Source: Legionella sainthelensi (GTDB lineage Bacteria > Pseudomonadota > Gammaproteobacteria > Legionellales > Legionellaceae). Taken from it: 64,000 nt of DNA. Both the position numbers and the translations under genes were made by a program. The stretch's first letter is position 1. Each line of letters opens with the position of its first letter. This document shows, piece by piece, positions 50,630-60,350 of this stretch. The notes under the pieces are model-generated. The model made no database searches. It was not told the DNA's origin and saw only the letters and a program-made list of their open reading frames with translations. The stretch is taken from contig NZ_LR134388.1 of assembly GCF_900637685.1 (NCBI RefSeq), positions 3,065,001 through 3,129,000 of the forward strand. The letters run 5' to 3'.

Positions 50630-51361
50630 ATGAAAATATATTCGATGGATACACCCAAAAACAAAGCTACTTCCGTTTCAGCCACTCAAGAGCTAAGAGC
50701 ACTGTTTGAGATCACTAATACCAACAGACAAGCTGCTTGGTATCAACGTCTCATAACGTGCCTACCCTACGCAGTGTTCACTAGTGGTGAACCTGAGATC
50801 ATCTTCAACCCCGCGGGTCTCACCTACTATAATCTTGAGCTTCGCGAAACCATCTCTAAGGATAACAGCATTCCAAGCTATACCATTCCTGAGCTCATAG
50901 ATATATTTTTAATCAATGAAGGGGTTGGCATAGCCATAGAGGCACGCAACGCAAAACAAGCGATTGATCTCAGTTACGGTGACGTTTTAGGTTTTCATCT
51001 CTATCGGACGTTCGCAGAACCCGAGGATCATCCATTCAAAACAAATAAACCACACGCCTCTATTATTCGCGAGAGCACTGATATCCTCATCAGCGACGTT
51101 CCGGCGCAGATCCTCCCCGCCAGCTCAATAAAATTACTTGAGGCGATCATGCTGCATTTCGGTATACAAGAGGCCAAAATCAAGCTCGCCTATCTCTCAG
51201 AAACTGAGCAGCATGAGTTAGTCTTCTCGATTGACAAGAATCAATTTGCACCTGGCAAAATAAAAGCACTTATCCAAAAACTAGGCTGGTTTTTACCACG
51301 GTATTATTCATATTCGGCTTGTGATCTGAATGATGTATTCCCTCTGGTTGGAACACATTAA
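50630..51361 (+). CDS. Unknown cytoplasmic protein
   Basis: A 243-residue protein (MKIYSMDTPKNKATSVSATQELRALFE...) with higher GC than its neighbours, suggesting separate origin. Mixed alpha/beta pattern with SYTIPELIDIFLINEGVGIAIEA and IKALIQKLGWFLPRYYSYSA; no catalytic motif or membrane segment. No clear ribosome-binding site; ATG 50645 is an alternative start. Family not recognised. Confidence 0.55.
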   Translation: MKIYSMDTPKNKATSVSATQELRALFEITNTNRQAAWYQRLITCLPYAVFTSGEPEIIFNPAGLTYYNLELRETISKDNSIPSYTIPELIDIFLINEGVGIAIEARNAKQAIDLSYGDVLGFHLYRTFAEPEDHPFKTNKPHASIIRESTDILISDVPAQILPASSIKLLEAIMLHFGIQEAKIKLAYLSETEQHELVFSIDKNQFAPGKIKALIQKLGWFLPRYYSYSACDLNDVFPLVGTH

Positions 51362-51423
51362 AACCACACTCGCCGTTTGCGCATTGGGTTCATTCGCCAA
51401 TCTTGTTATACGTTATGTAAGGC

Positions 51424-52730
51424 CTAATAGAACATACGCGTTAATGGTATATTGAGCTTTTCCTGTGTAACGTGTTCAACTGAATCTTCTTTTTCCAAAT
51501 GCTCAGCTAATGCCTCGGGAGGGACATAATGAGCACGGCGCTTTATCTTCCACTCATCAAAGAGAGCAAAGGACTGTGAAGCTGCGATGTTCAGGGTATT
51601 AGCCACAAATTCGGAGCAAAACATTTTTGTAGGCTTAGGAGGTGGGGTTTGGCTGCTAAAATGTGTGGGCGGAGGAGCCGTTAATACGGAGCGAATAGCG
51701 TCATCTGGACTGGTGTCTCTTGCTACCCAATTTCCGATGAAAGAAAAAACACGATAGAGCAGATTTACAAGACCTGAGAGTATTTTTCGCAAGGTATTAT
51801 TTTCAAGACGAACTTGTTGGGCACTATATTGTTCTTTAGAAAGTGCATACAAATTTTCATGAATGTTTCTATATTCGTTTAATGCATCCTCGTTTTTTTC
51901 AGGATTTCGGATACGTTTGTCTTTAAAGAGTTCTTTTTTAACACGATAAACATCGGAGTATAAAAAATGATGCAACTCTACTCTGTTATGTTGATAGGAG
52001 TCGACCACATGAGAGTAATGCATCGCATTATCGTCATCCTTATCAAATACCATCAGAGCGCTTTGTGCATGTTTAGTTAGTTTATTTTTAAACCAAAAAT
52101 AGATTTTGTCCCCAATACTTTCATTGTCATGCAAACCCGGTATTATTTTTTCTTCTTTCTCATTCGAGGGCTGTAAGATATCACCGCTTTGAAGAGTACC
52201 CTTAATCTCGTGTTGGAATTCAAGATCTAGCTTATCAAGAACTTCTTTAGACTGCTGTTCTAATGAAAAAAATGTTTCAAAATGCTTAAGTTGTGTATTA
52301 GTTTGAACCATAAATGCATGCAATTTTAGACAAGCTTTATGAATCTGATCATCTTGACCCTCATACATAGAAATATGGTGCCCTGCCAGTTCTAGGATTT
52401 TAAAATAACTACTTATGCTGACTTGTTGGATAGGCGCATTAATTTTTTTCTGTAGTAGCGCTAGATTGTCTCTTACCTGCTCAGAGTATCATTATAGATA
52501 TTGGCTTCGGCGACCACTTTGCGATATTGCGTCATAAAGCTAAGCAAGGTTGTACAGTGAGGATGTGCTTTTTTGTATTTTTGCAGAGTGTTTATAATCG
52601 TGTCTAACTGCTTTTGATCGTTTCCATTCAATATATCTATCAATTCACATAAGTCTTGATGATGGGATGGTAAATCGCCTTCTTTTTCAAATAATATAGC
52701 CAATTGTTGCAGTTTTTTGGAAGAAGGCAT
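51424..52730 (-). pseudogene. Permuted papain-like (YiiX/YaeF-type) protein, frameshifted
   Basis: Two frames, 52473-52730 (85 codons) and 51424-52368 (314 codons), belong to one gene: the second frame is open back to about 52490, reading EQVRDNLALLQKK through YFKILELAGHH. Adding one base near 52480 (NDTL then EQVRDN) joins them into about 435 residues. The C-terminal part has the nucleophile motif MFCSEFVANTL typical of YiiX/YaeF permuted papain-like enzymes, and MHYSHVVDSY upstream could supply the His. Helical N-terminus. Likely a damaged or phase-varying effector. Confidence 0.68.
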
Positions 52731-53275
52731 TAGAACTCAAATGGCATAAACAAATACATTTAGACTTTAAATTATACAGCAAAATGTGTTTATTATATAG
52801 AGTTAGCTCAAGTATCGAGTTGATTGCCTTTATTGTATGGCTCAAAATAGGGTCAATAAGTTTATCCCAATTTGACTAATTCGCTTTACCTCAGATTGGT
52901 AATTGCGAAACTTTGAAAAGAAGATGTAATTTTGGTCACTGAATTTGGGGAGTTGATAAAAGGAATCACCAATCGGACAAGCAAAACATGTGTGTCGAAC
53001 CATAATCATTTCATTTTGATCACAAAACTAACATCTTACCAATAGCAAAAAAGAGATGTCTCAGTTTGTCTTTTTTTATCACCTGATAACAACTGATCAA
53101 TTGACTAAGTTATCACAAAGCAGGATCAACTTGCACACTATAAACATTTTTAACGTGATCCCTAATTCATATAAAATTAATGAATTATCAATTAATTAGC
53201 ACGTTATTAACTTCTCATCAAGCGATCTGCTTGGGTGTCGGTTTTCACCTTCACCCAGCTACAATTTTTAATTCA
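52731..53275. other. Intergenic, nothing recognised
   Basis: AT-rich, no coding frame, RNA gene or clear repeat seen. Confidence 0.5.
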
Positions 53276-53554
53276 TTAAAAGTTAATGGCTGTTCCAGTA
53301 GGTGCGGTCAAAGGGTAAGGATAAACTACTACGGGCGTAACAACAGGTGTAACCACAGTCGTAACAACAGGTGTAACAGCAACTGCCTTGAATGTAACCA
53401 CTGGTTTGTAGGTAACTACTGGTTTGTAGGTAACTACTGGTTTATAGGTAACTGCCGACGTGTATGCAATTGCCGGTGTATATGGTGGTGTGTATTTAAT
53501 TGAACAACATCCCGTCATCAGAATCATATTTCCTAATAAAATAATCCATTTCAT
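53276..53554 (-). CDS. Small repeat-rich lipoprotein
   Basis: A 92-residue exported lipoprotein: signal peptide with lipobox LMTGC (Cys16), then a low-complexity domain of TYKPVV units followed by TPVVT units. AAGGGG precedes the ATG. The repeats make a flexible, Pro/Val/Tyr-rich extension from the membrane; copy number could vary. Function unknown. Confidence 0.68.
   Translation of the reverse strand: MKWIILLGNMILMTGCCSIKYTPPYTPAIAYTSAVTYKPVVTYKPVVTYKPVVTFKAVAVTPVVTTVVTPVVTPVVVYPYPLTAPTGTAINF
53401..53452. repeat. 18-base tandem repeat within the lipoprotein gene
   Basis: About three near-identical copies of GGTTTGTAGGTAACTACT encode the TYKPVV units of the lipoprotein. Confidence 0.75.
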
Positions 53555-53832
53555 TATAAAGCCCCTTGCATGGATGCCTACATAAATAGTATATTATTTG
53601 AACATACAGGGCAATAATAAATCATTAAGACCTGGATAAATCGGAATCAGGGATTATAATCATTCCGTCAGCATCTTCTTCAAACTAGATGCTCAATCTA
53701 ATAAAAAATGCATTTCATTCAGTTATAAAGTCTAAAACCTGTAATAAATATCAGGTTTTCCCCGTTTTAGGTAATAAATTATTATTTTTTATGGGCATTT
53801 TGTCCTCAAACCCAAATTACATAAGGAACGTG

Positions 53833-55686
53833 ATGAATAAATTAAAATTATATTCTTTTTTGTCGAGTGCTTTCATATTTTCAATAACAGCCCAAGCTGC
53901 ATCCAAAGTTTTTATTGACGGGAACAACATGTACCATTATTTAACACAAAATAATAAAGCGCTGGTCGGTAAAAATAGTGATTATCAATTTGTATTATCC
54001 AACCAAGTCACCTTACCCAATGGCGTTACTAAAAAAAAATACAGTTTATATTACAAAGAAATTCCGGTATTTAATGCAATTTTAACGAGTTCTGAACTAA
54101 GTGGCGTGGAAAACGCGTGGTATGGGCAAATGATGATCGATATTGAGAAAGACATTACCAATACAATACCCAGTTTAAACTCCAAGGAAGTTTTAAAAAT
54201 CGCAAAGAAAAATGCATCACTGATAGAAAATGACGTTATTAAAAATGAGAAAGCCCAGCTTTATGTACGTATTAATGAGAACAACAAAGCAGAATTAGTT
54301 TATTTAGTTTCCTTTAATGTAGAAAGCTATAACGTTCAAAGGCCCTACTATATGGTTAATGCACAGACAGGAGAGATTATATCCTCGTGGAATGGCCTTA
54401 CAACACGAGATGCAGAAGGACCAGGAGGGAACCAGAAGACAGGAGCTTATTATTATGGGCGTGACTATGGCTTCCTGAATGTCTCGGATACCTGTCAAAT
54501 GACCAATCAAGATGTAGACACCTATGACATGAATAATCAGATCACAGGGGGAACTATTTATAAATTTGCCTGTCCTCTCCGTAGTACTGACCGACCAGTA
54601 AATAATGGAAAAGCGGTAAATGGCGCATATTCCCCCATTAATGATGCCCATTATTTTGCGAGCATAGTTCTTGATATGTATCGAAAATGGTTTTCCCTTA
54701 ATCCACTTAAATCCAAATTCCAGGTACGGGTACATTTTGGGACAAACTATGAAGGAGCTTTCTGGAATGGCCAACAAATGACTTTTGGAGATGGGGGGGC
54801 TAATACATATCCTTTTACTGCCATAGATGTCATGGCTCATGAGGTAAGTCACGGGGTCACTGAGTTTAATTCCGGACTTCTATACAAAGGTCAATCCGGG
54901 GGAATCAATGAGGCATTCTCGGATATGGCAGGAGAAACAGCTGAGAATTATTTGAATTTACAATTAGGAAAAGAAAATGATTGGTTAGGAGGAGCTACTA
55001 TCATGAAGAATCAAGTTGCAATGCGTTATTTTAAGAATCCTACTCTTGATGGTATGTCTATAGACAATGCTAAAAATTACAATGACTCCATGGATGTACA
55101 TCATACATCCGGAGTATTTAATAAAGCCTTTTATACTTTGTCTACAACGCCCAGTTGGGATATAAGGAAGGCATTTGGCAGCTTCTTATTTGCGAATCAA
55201 ATGTATTGGCAACCCGAAACCACTTTTAACAGTGCAGCCTGTGGGGTTGCTAAGGCAGCTGCTGATCTTGGGTATGAGGTGAATGACGTTCTTGCCAGTT
55301 TTCGCTCAGTAGGCGTGGACGCTAATTGTAATGTGGATGACCCAGCAACCGATAGTGAAATTGAAATATCCAATGGGACCATTGTTAATAACATTAAATT
55401 AGCTGCGGGTGATGAACACCGATATCTCATTAAAGTACCCGTACTGAATAAATATCCTTTTGGTTATGACCTTCTTTCCATTCAAGTAACAGACAATCAA
55501 AATAATGCGAAAAATAGTGCTCAATTGTATGTTCGTTATGAAGATGGGACTTTAAGCAGAGTACTATTGGCCGGCAATGAATATTTTAATATTAAAAAAC
55601 CTGCAGCCGGAAATTATCATATTTTAATAAAAGGGGTTACTGCGAATTCAGTTAACTTAACTGCTTTTTATGGAAATTTGCAGTAA
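53833..55686 (+). CDS. ProA-like zinc metalloprotease (M4, thermolysin family)
   Basis: Secreted elastase-type protease, substrate of the type II system by analogy with L. pneumophila ProA/Msp. From MNKLKLYSFLSSAFIFSITAQAAS (signal peptide) come the FTP/PepSY propeptide, the catalytic domain with HEVSH and GGINEAFSD zinc/catalytic motifs, a second His in DVHHTSGVFNKAFY, and a C-terminal PPC-type beta domain (about residues 515-617). At 617 residues it is longer than ProA (about 540), the PPC domain being the difference, so it may be a paralogue. An upstream in-frame extension to 53689 lacks support. Confidence 0.88.
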   Translation: MNKLKLYSFLSSAFIFSITAQAASKVFIDGNNMYHYLTQNNKALVGKNSDYQFVLSNQVTLPNGVTKKKYSLYYKEIPVFNAILTSSELSGVENAWYGQMMIDIEKDITNTIPSLNSKEVLKIAKKNASLIENDVIKNEKAQLYVRINENNKAELVYLVSFNVESYNVQRPYYMVNAQTGEIISSWNGLTTRDAEGPGGNQKTGAYYYGRDYGFLNVSDTCQMTNQDVDTYDMNNQITGGTIYKFACPLRSTDRPVNNGKAVNGAYSPINDAHYFASIVLDMYRKWFSLNPLKSKFQVRVHFGTNYEGAFWNGQQMTFGDGGANTYPFTAIDVMAHEVSHGVTEFNSGLLYKGQSGGINEAFSDMAGETAENYLNLQLGKENDWLGGATIMKNQVAMRYFKNPTLDGMSIDNAKNYNDSMDVHHTSGVFNKAFYTLSTTPSWDIRKAFGSFLFANQMYWQPETTFNSAACGVAKAAADLGYEVNDVLASFRSVGVDANCNVDDPATDSEIEISNGTIVNNIKLAAGDEHRYLIKVPVLNKYPFGYDLLSIQVTDNQNNAKNSAQLYVRYEDGTLSRVLLAGNEYFNIKKPAAGNYHILIKGVTANSVNLTAFYGNLQ

Positions 55687-55937
55687 TGCAGTATAAATAA
55701 TTTATTTTAAAGATTGGCTATTTAAGTCATCAATAGCCAATCTCATTTAAGTTGTTACGTAGAGAATCAATTCAAATGAGCAAGCACAAAAAGGCTCTGT
55801 AAAAAATATAAAATTCAAGTGAATTTAATAGAGGTTTTTTAACTATTTGATCATTATTTATTTCAATGTATCAAAAAAAATTTTCAATGACTCTGACTTT
55901 ATAAAGTTAGGAGTTGGGATGTAATTGAGGATAAATG

Positions 55938-56681
55938 ATGCAAAGCATAAAAAAACGAATGGCAGAAGTAAAGTCAATAGATGAGTTGAATACTCTATTA
56001 AAAAATTATTTTTGGAGTATCAGTATCAAAAGTTTTGCTTTTACTTATTATAACCAACACACCAAAACAGGAAGCAAATTAGTGTACGAGTGGGCAACGC
56101 CCCCTCTTGATGCATGGCATAAATACTATCTACAAGAGGGTTATGCTGACATTGATCGTACTCTTGAGTCCACAGAGCAATCATTATTACCTATTTTTTG
56201 GGATGTGAAAGAACAATTTCGTTTGGCTAAAAATAAAAGAATGCGACGGTTTAAAGAAGAGTCTCTTTTTTTTGGTCTTGATAAGGGATTATGCATTCCT
56301 TTACATGGCCCCAAAGGTGAGTTTGTCATTTTGGTTTTACATCAGCGAATTAATGAACAGGGTTTAACAAATTGGGAAAATCATGTAGATGCGTGGATTG
56401 GCATCTTACACGCCTATTTTCATTTTTTAAGGCTGCTGTTGAATGAAAAAAATATAGGCGTAGTGCCTCTCACAAAACGAGAACAGGAATGCTTGAGGTT
56501 AACTGCTGAGGGATTTCGTTTGGAAATGATCGCCCAATTATTAAAAATCAGTAAACGTACGGTGAATTTTCATTTACAAAACGCCAATAAAAAACTCGGT
56601 GTCACTAATAAATATTTAGCAATTATGGCCCTATGGAATCATGATCCCGGGATGAATCTTAATCAGCTCAATAAAATTTGA
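55938..56681 (+). CDS. LuxR-type regulator (solo) with autoinducer-binding-like domain
   Basis: A 247-residue regulator. The N-terminal 165 residues resemble the LuxR autoinducer domain (DAWHKYYLQEGYADIDRTL, LGLDKGLCIPLHGPKGE-like core), with Trp, Tyr and Asp of the ligand pocket present; the usual Pro after Asp is missing. The C-terminal HTH is LTKREQECLRLTAEGFRLEMIAQLLKI. No luxI is in the window, so it is a solo. It lies 250 bases downstream of the metalloprotease in the same direction and might regulate it; GAGG precedes both possible ATGs (55935, 55938). Confidence 0.85.
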   Translation: MQSIKKRMAEVKSIDELNTLLKNYFWSISIKSFAFTYYNQHTKTGSKLVYEWATPPLDAWHKYYLQEGYADIDRTLESTEQSLLPIFWDVKEQFRLAKNKRMRRFKEESLFFGLDKGLCIPLHGPKGEFVILVLHQRINEQGLTNWENHVDAWIGILHAYFHFLRLLLNEKNIGVVPLTKREQECLRLTAEGFRLEMIAQLLKISKRTVNFHLQNANKKLGVTNKYLAIMALWNHDPGMNLNQLNKI

Positions 56682-56883
56682 ATGCTTGAAAATAATTTAT
56701 AATTTGGGGCTGTCCGTCTATGAACACAGACACATGTAATGATAATAGTGAGATAAAAGAAATTAATATGAGTTTTTAAATAAGCAGCCGCACTGGCAAC
56801 TCAAGTGCGTGCTTGTATATTGACTCTCATCAACGCGAGTAAGATATAAAATTTAAATCCATACTAAAAAATAAGCGCTATAG

Positions 56884-57570
56884 TTATTTTGGTTTATAAC
56901 CTGCGTTTTCTAATTCTGTCTCATCACCCAATAAAATATCTAAGGATACCTTTTCAAAAATTGAATCTTTAGGTTCCATGATGTCTTGAGTATTTTGCTC
57001 ATCGCGCAATTTTCTTTCTTCGACCGTTAATTTCTTTTCAACAGGAATATTCCATATTTTTAACACATCATTTTCTTCTGATTCTTTTCCAATTTTGGTT
57101 AGAGTTTCAGAGATTTGTAATTTCAACTCTAGGAGAGAACCGATAAATAAGGAGAACGTTTTATCAATAATCGATACCTGATCTTGCGTTACATTTTCTT
57201 TGAGTTCACCAGTATTCGTATCTATCAGCAATCTATAAAAAAATTGTTTATACGTTGGATCTATAATCAAATCAGAATGTTCGTCTGCTAAATAAAAATG
57301 CTCCGGGTTTGGTCGTATTTTATGTAACGATTCAATTGATACCCCATTCTTTTTTAAAGAATCTTTCACGGCATCACAGGCCTCGCAACACAATCCATGC
57401 CTGTAAACTTCCGTTTTTTTCTTATCAACTTCAGGCATTTCATAATCAGGGTCTTCACTAAGATCTCTCATTAATTCTTCAGACATCCTATTGTTGTGCC
57501 TTGCTTTTTCATTAACAGACTCGTTAAGAATGTGAGCTAATTGCTCGACTTCATGTTTACTAATAGCCAT
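56884..57570 (-). CDS. Candidate effector with Cys/His/Asp triad-like motifs
   Basis: A 228-residue soluble protein. GLCCEACDAVKDSL (Cys61, 62, 65), HFYLAD (His91) and LIIDPTYKQFF (Asp104) are ordered and spaced as in papain-like/transglutaminase-like hydrolases and toxin deamidases, where an H...DPT-x-x-QF pattern is common. The rest is helical and charged. A PmrA-type box and -10 lie upstream. Effector role is well supported by regulation; enzymatic function is inference, and a redox role for the Cys cluster is possible. Confidence 0.58.
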   Translation of the reverse strand: MAISKHEVEQLAHILNESVNEKARHNNRMSEELMRDLSEDPDYEMPEVDKKKTEVYRHGLCCEACDAVKDSLKKNGVSIESLHKIRPNPEHFYLADEHSDLIIDPTYKQFFYRLLIDTNTGELKENVTQDQVSIIDKTFSLFIGSLLELKLQISETLTKIGKESEENDVLKIWNIPVEKKLTVEERKLRDEQNTQDIMEPKDSIFEKVSLDILLGDETELENAGYKPK

Positions 57571-57600
57571 AGAGTATCAATAATTAATCAATTTTATTCA

Positions 57601-57633
57601 ATTATTGATCATATTTATTAAGGATTTATTAAT
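57601..57633 (-). promoter_or_regulatory. PmrA-type box and -10
   Basis: On the minus strand: ATTAATAAA, two bases, CTTAATAAA (plus-strand TTTATTAAG at 57614-57622 and TTTATTAAT at 57625-57633), i.e. TTAAT cores 11 bases apart. AATAAT at 57606-57601 sits 15 bases after the second TTAA, the same geometry as the site at 6625-6657. Bases 57634-57896 contain nothing else recognisable. Confidence 0.6.
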
Positions 57634-57896
57634 TCCTTGGAATTTATTAAAAAATATCGACGAAAAAATGAACAATGCAAAAAGCGTCCACCAAAAACAT
57701 TTCGCCAAAAGGCTCAGGGATGCGCCTATGCGTGTTTAGGAAATTCAATGGATTCTATGTGTTTGTAACATCAATAACCAAAGGTAATGAAATATGGTAT
57801 TTTCTTCTTTCCAGTAATATACAAAATAGTTTTTCCACACATAGATGCAAATGGTTTTCTCAAGATACCTAGTTCATCGCAACAGCGCATCACTTA

Positions 57897-58418
57897 TTAA
57901 TTCAACAGGAGTGGATTGGAGTTTGCAACGGTTAACCTTTCCATTTTGTCAAGGAAAATCTCTTTAGCTTGAGCTAAAGTGTCAGGCTCAAGATTGTACA
58001 AACACAGCTTATAATTATCTGAGAAAGTAATTTGATAAAATTGGCCAGTCTCATAGTAATTGAGACCAATGATTCTTGGTTCTTTTGCCATTTCTGCCAT
58101 AATTACAGGATCTACCTCTTCCATCATTTGTCTTTTTGCAGTCTCCACAATTCTTCGCTTCTTTAACGATTTTTCTTTAGAGCTATCCTTAAAAAATGCA
58201 TTTATAAGCCCAGGTTCAGTATCTGGTTGCTTTTCTACATAAGGTAACATCACTGTAGACATAGCATAGTAAGCTTGAGCCAACTTTTTTAAACAAGCGA
58301 TATTTGCATTGAAATCGGAAGGATTTACTGCGCGCGGCTTAAAAGCATCGATGAATTTACCTCGCACCATATTAATTAACCTGGATTCAATGGGCCAACT
58401 TTCTTTTTTTTCTAACAT
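57897..58418 (-). CDS. Unknown helical protein
   Basis: A 173-residue charged protein (MLEKKESWPIESRLINMVRG...), mostly helical with a short beta section ITFSDNYKLCLYNLEP. No signal peptide, no motif recognised. No clear ribosome-binding site. Divergent from the repeat protein at 58710. Possibly an effector. Confidence 0.48.
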   Translation of the reverse strand: MLEKKESWPIESRLINMVRGKFIDAFKPRAVNPSDFNANIACLKKLAQAYYAMSTVMLPYVEKQPDTEPGLINAFFKDSSKEKSLKKRRIVETAKRQMMEEVDPVIMAEMAKEPRIIGLNYYETGQFYQITFSDNYKLCLYNLEPDTLAQAKEIFLDKMERLTVANSNPLLLN

Positions 58419-58528
58419 TTATCTCGCCTTATACATTTATTAAATTGAAAAACACAAATTGTTTCAGTTGGTCACAATTTATAATACCTCATCTAATTTT
58501 TTGATAAGTAATATAAATAGGAAATTAT

Positions 58529-58580
58529 AGCAAGCGTAGATGCTGCCTTTAAACACAAAGGCACATCTACGCTTGCTTTT
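58529..58580 (+). terminator. Very long perfect hairpin in a divergent intergenic region
   Basis: AGCAAGCGTAGATG (58529-58542) pairs with CATCTACGCTTGCT (58564-58577), and TGCCTTT with AAAGGCA inside it, with one bulged C and a six-base loop: 21 bp in all, followed by TTTT. Because both flanking genes start outward, it is not a normal end-of-gene terminator; it may end a small RNA or attenuate the 58710 gene. Confidence 0.65.
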
Positions 58581-58709
58581 AGGGTTCATAAATACAGCCA
58601 TATCAAAATAATTTATATCTTATATAAAAAACGTATTTGCATTTGTGATCTAATTTTCACATCCTGCGCAACCGAAATATGAGGTTATTTAATTTTCAGG
58701 AGAATATAT

Positions 58710-60350
58710 ATGGGATTTATGAAAATATTAGCTTATTTAGTTAATAGTACATTAAGTGGAACTGAATTAAATAGTTCAGAGCTTAATGCTACGGAACAAG
58801 AGCAAAAATTAGTTAATGATCTTCTTATCTCTAATGAACGAGGTGAAAATGGATTATATCGTGCGCTAACTACCCAAAATAGCGCTGCGAGTGGTAATAT
58901 AAAAATTCATTTGGATGCACTTGCACAAGCAGGCTTCTTTACTGCTCCTTCCGCTACAACTAACAAGAAATCTCTTATTTGCGCAATATTTAAGATTGGT
59001 GAATACAGTAGCAGTGTATTAGGTGAAGCAATGTGGAACCCTGATGCACTCCAACAAATTTTGATTGCCTTAGAAAAGGCGGATTGTTTCAATACAGAGC
59101 ACAACCAACAGGCATTTATTGATGCATTAGTAAGCACCAATTTCATAGGAAAAAGCCCTTTACACATTGCTGCGCATGACTATACATCGCTCAAACAAGT
59201 TAATGATTATTTAAAAAAAACAAATTGTTATACGCATCCTGAAAACAAACAAAAATTAATCGATGCTATTTTTTTACCCAATCTTAATGGTGAAAATGCA
59301 TTATTTAATGCATGTCATAATAATAACGGAGAGTGCATTTCTCTTCTATTAGATATGTTGACCCATGCTGGTTGTTTTGAAGGTTTGCCAGGAAGCAAGA
59401 ATCAACAAGCATTTGTAAATGCAGTATTTGCAGCCAATGAAAATCAAATGTCCTCGTTATTTTATTTGTACAACAAATCACAAATCTTACATCAATTAAT
59501 GAAGATAAAGTACTTAGAAGGGCCATTTGCAGAGCTCAATAAACAAAATCTTACTAAGGTCTTATTTAGCGAGGCAAAAATAGGAAAATATCACCAAGGA
59601 AACGCTTTTGCAGCGAACTCTCGATGGCAATTATTTCCTGTAGTAATGGAGCATTTAGCGGCTGCCGATTGTTTTTCTGCAGAATCTCCCTACTCTAAAC
59701 AATTCATACAAGCTGTATTTGCAAAAACACGATATGCACAAAATCTGTTATCGGATATGTATCACCCAGAAAAGATAATTTTGCTCTTAAATAAATTAAC
59801 TGAGGCTGGTTGTTTTAGTGATGAGGCTACGAAAAAACAATTTCGTGATGCTGTTCGTGCTGATGGGAATGCGATTCTTTCTCGCGTCATTAGAGGCGAT
59901 TGTAGAGTGTACTTAAGATTACATCAATGCTTAAGAGCCGCTGGATTTACAGCTCAAGATATCAAACAGTTGCTTAACGAGCCCGTAGTGCTAAAATTTG
60001 ATTACTGGGAGATCGCTACACCGTTGATGATAGCTCTTCTCCGTAAACATAATTTATTAGCGGCGCGTTTAATAGCTGATGGAGCCGAGTTAACTGAGTC
60101 CCAAAAGCAGCAAGTGGAATGTGCGCTTAAAGACCAACAGCAGGCTGAAGCGGCCGTAGCTCCATTGGATAGAGCGACTATAAAAAGAGAGCTAATACAA
60201 ACAGAAAAAAATGCACCCTACAAAAAGCCCAAATTAGAAAAAACTGCTTCACTCTCTGATCTTTCATTATTTGCTGAGAAAAAATCAGCTAATCCTATTC
60301 CACATGTTACCAGCGATGATGGATTCATAAAAAGAATAACTCCTCGATAA
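58710..60350 (+). CDS. Helical (ankyrin-like) repeat protein, candidate effector
   Basis: A 546-residue protein with about seven degenerate repeats of 45-60 residues, each ending in L-x-x-A-G-C-F (variants AGFF, ADCF, TNCY, AGCF, ADCF, AGCF, AGF) and followed by a KQ-x-F-I-x-A-V-F helix; some units carry ankyrin-like text (GKSPLHIAAHD, GENALFNACHN, ATPLMIALLRKHNLLAARLIADGA). The C-terminal tail is disordered and has an NLS-like KKPKLEK. CAGGAG precedes the ATG. Repeats of this kind are typical of Dot/Icm effectors that bind host proteins; nuclear targeting is inference. Confidence 0.65.
   Translation: MGFMKILAYLVNSTLSGTELNSSELNATEQEQKLVNDLLISNERGENGLYRALTTQNSAASGNIKIHLDALAQAGFFTAPSATTNKKSLICAIFKIGEYSSSVLGEAMWNPDALQQILIALEKADCFNTEHNQQAFIDALVSTNFIGKSPLHIAAHDYTSLKQVNDYLKKTNCYTHPENKQKLIDAIFLPNLNGENALFNACHNNNGECISLLLDMLTHAGCFEGLPGSKNQQAFVNAVFAANENQMSSLFYLYNKSQILHQLMKIKYLEGPFAELNKQNLTKVLFSEAKIGKYHQGNAFAANSRWQLFPVVMEHLAAADCFSAESPYSKQFIQAVFAKTRYAQNLLSDMYHPEKIILLLNKLTEAGCFSDEATKKQFRDAVRADGNAILSRVIRGDCRVYLRLHQCLRAAGFTAQDIKQLLNEPVVLKFDYWEIATPLMIALLRKHNLLAARLIADGAELTESQKQQVECALKDQQQAEAAVAPLDRATIKRELIQTEKNAPYKKPKLEKTASLSDLSLFAEKKSANPIPHVTSDDGFIKRITPR

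Noticed and set aside
53340-53460. Short CRISPR-like array
   Set aside because: The repeats are directly adjacent with no unique spacers and encode protein repeats.
53180-53503. 107-codon plus-strand ORF with NHWFVGNYW repeats
   Set aside because: It is the reverse complement of the lipoprotein tandem repeat; the minus strand has the lipobox and ribosome-binding site.
57675-57872. 65-codon plus-strand ORF
   Set aside because: No ribosome-binding site and no protein-like pattern.
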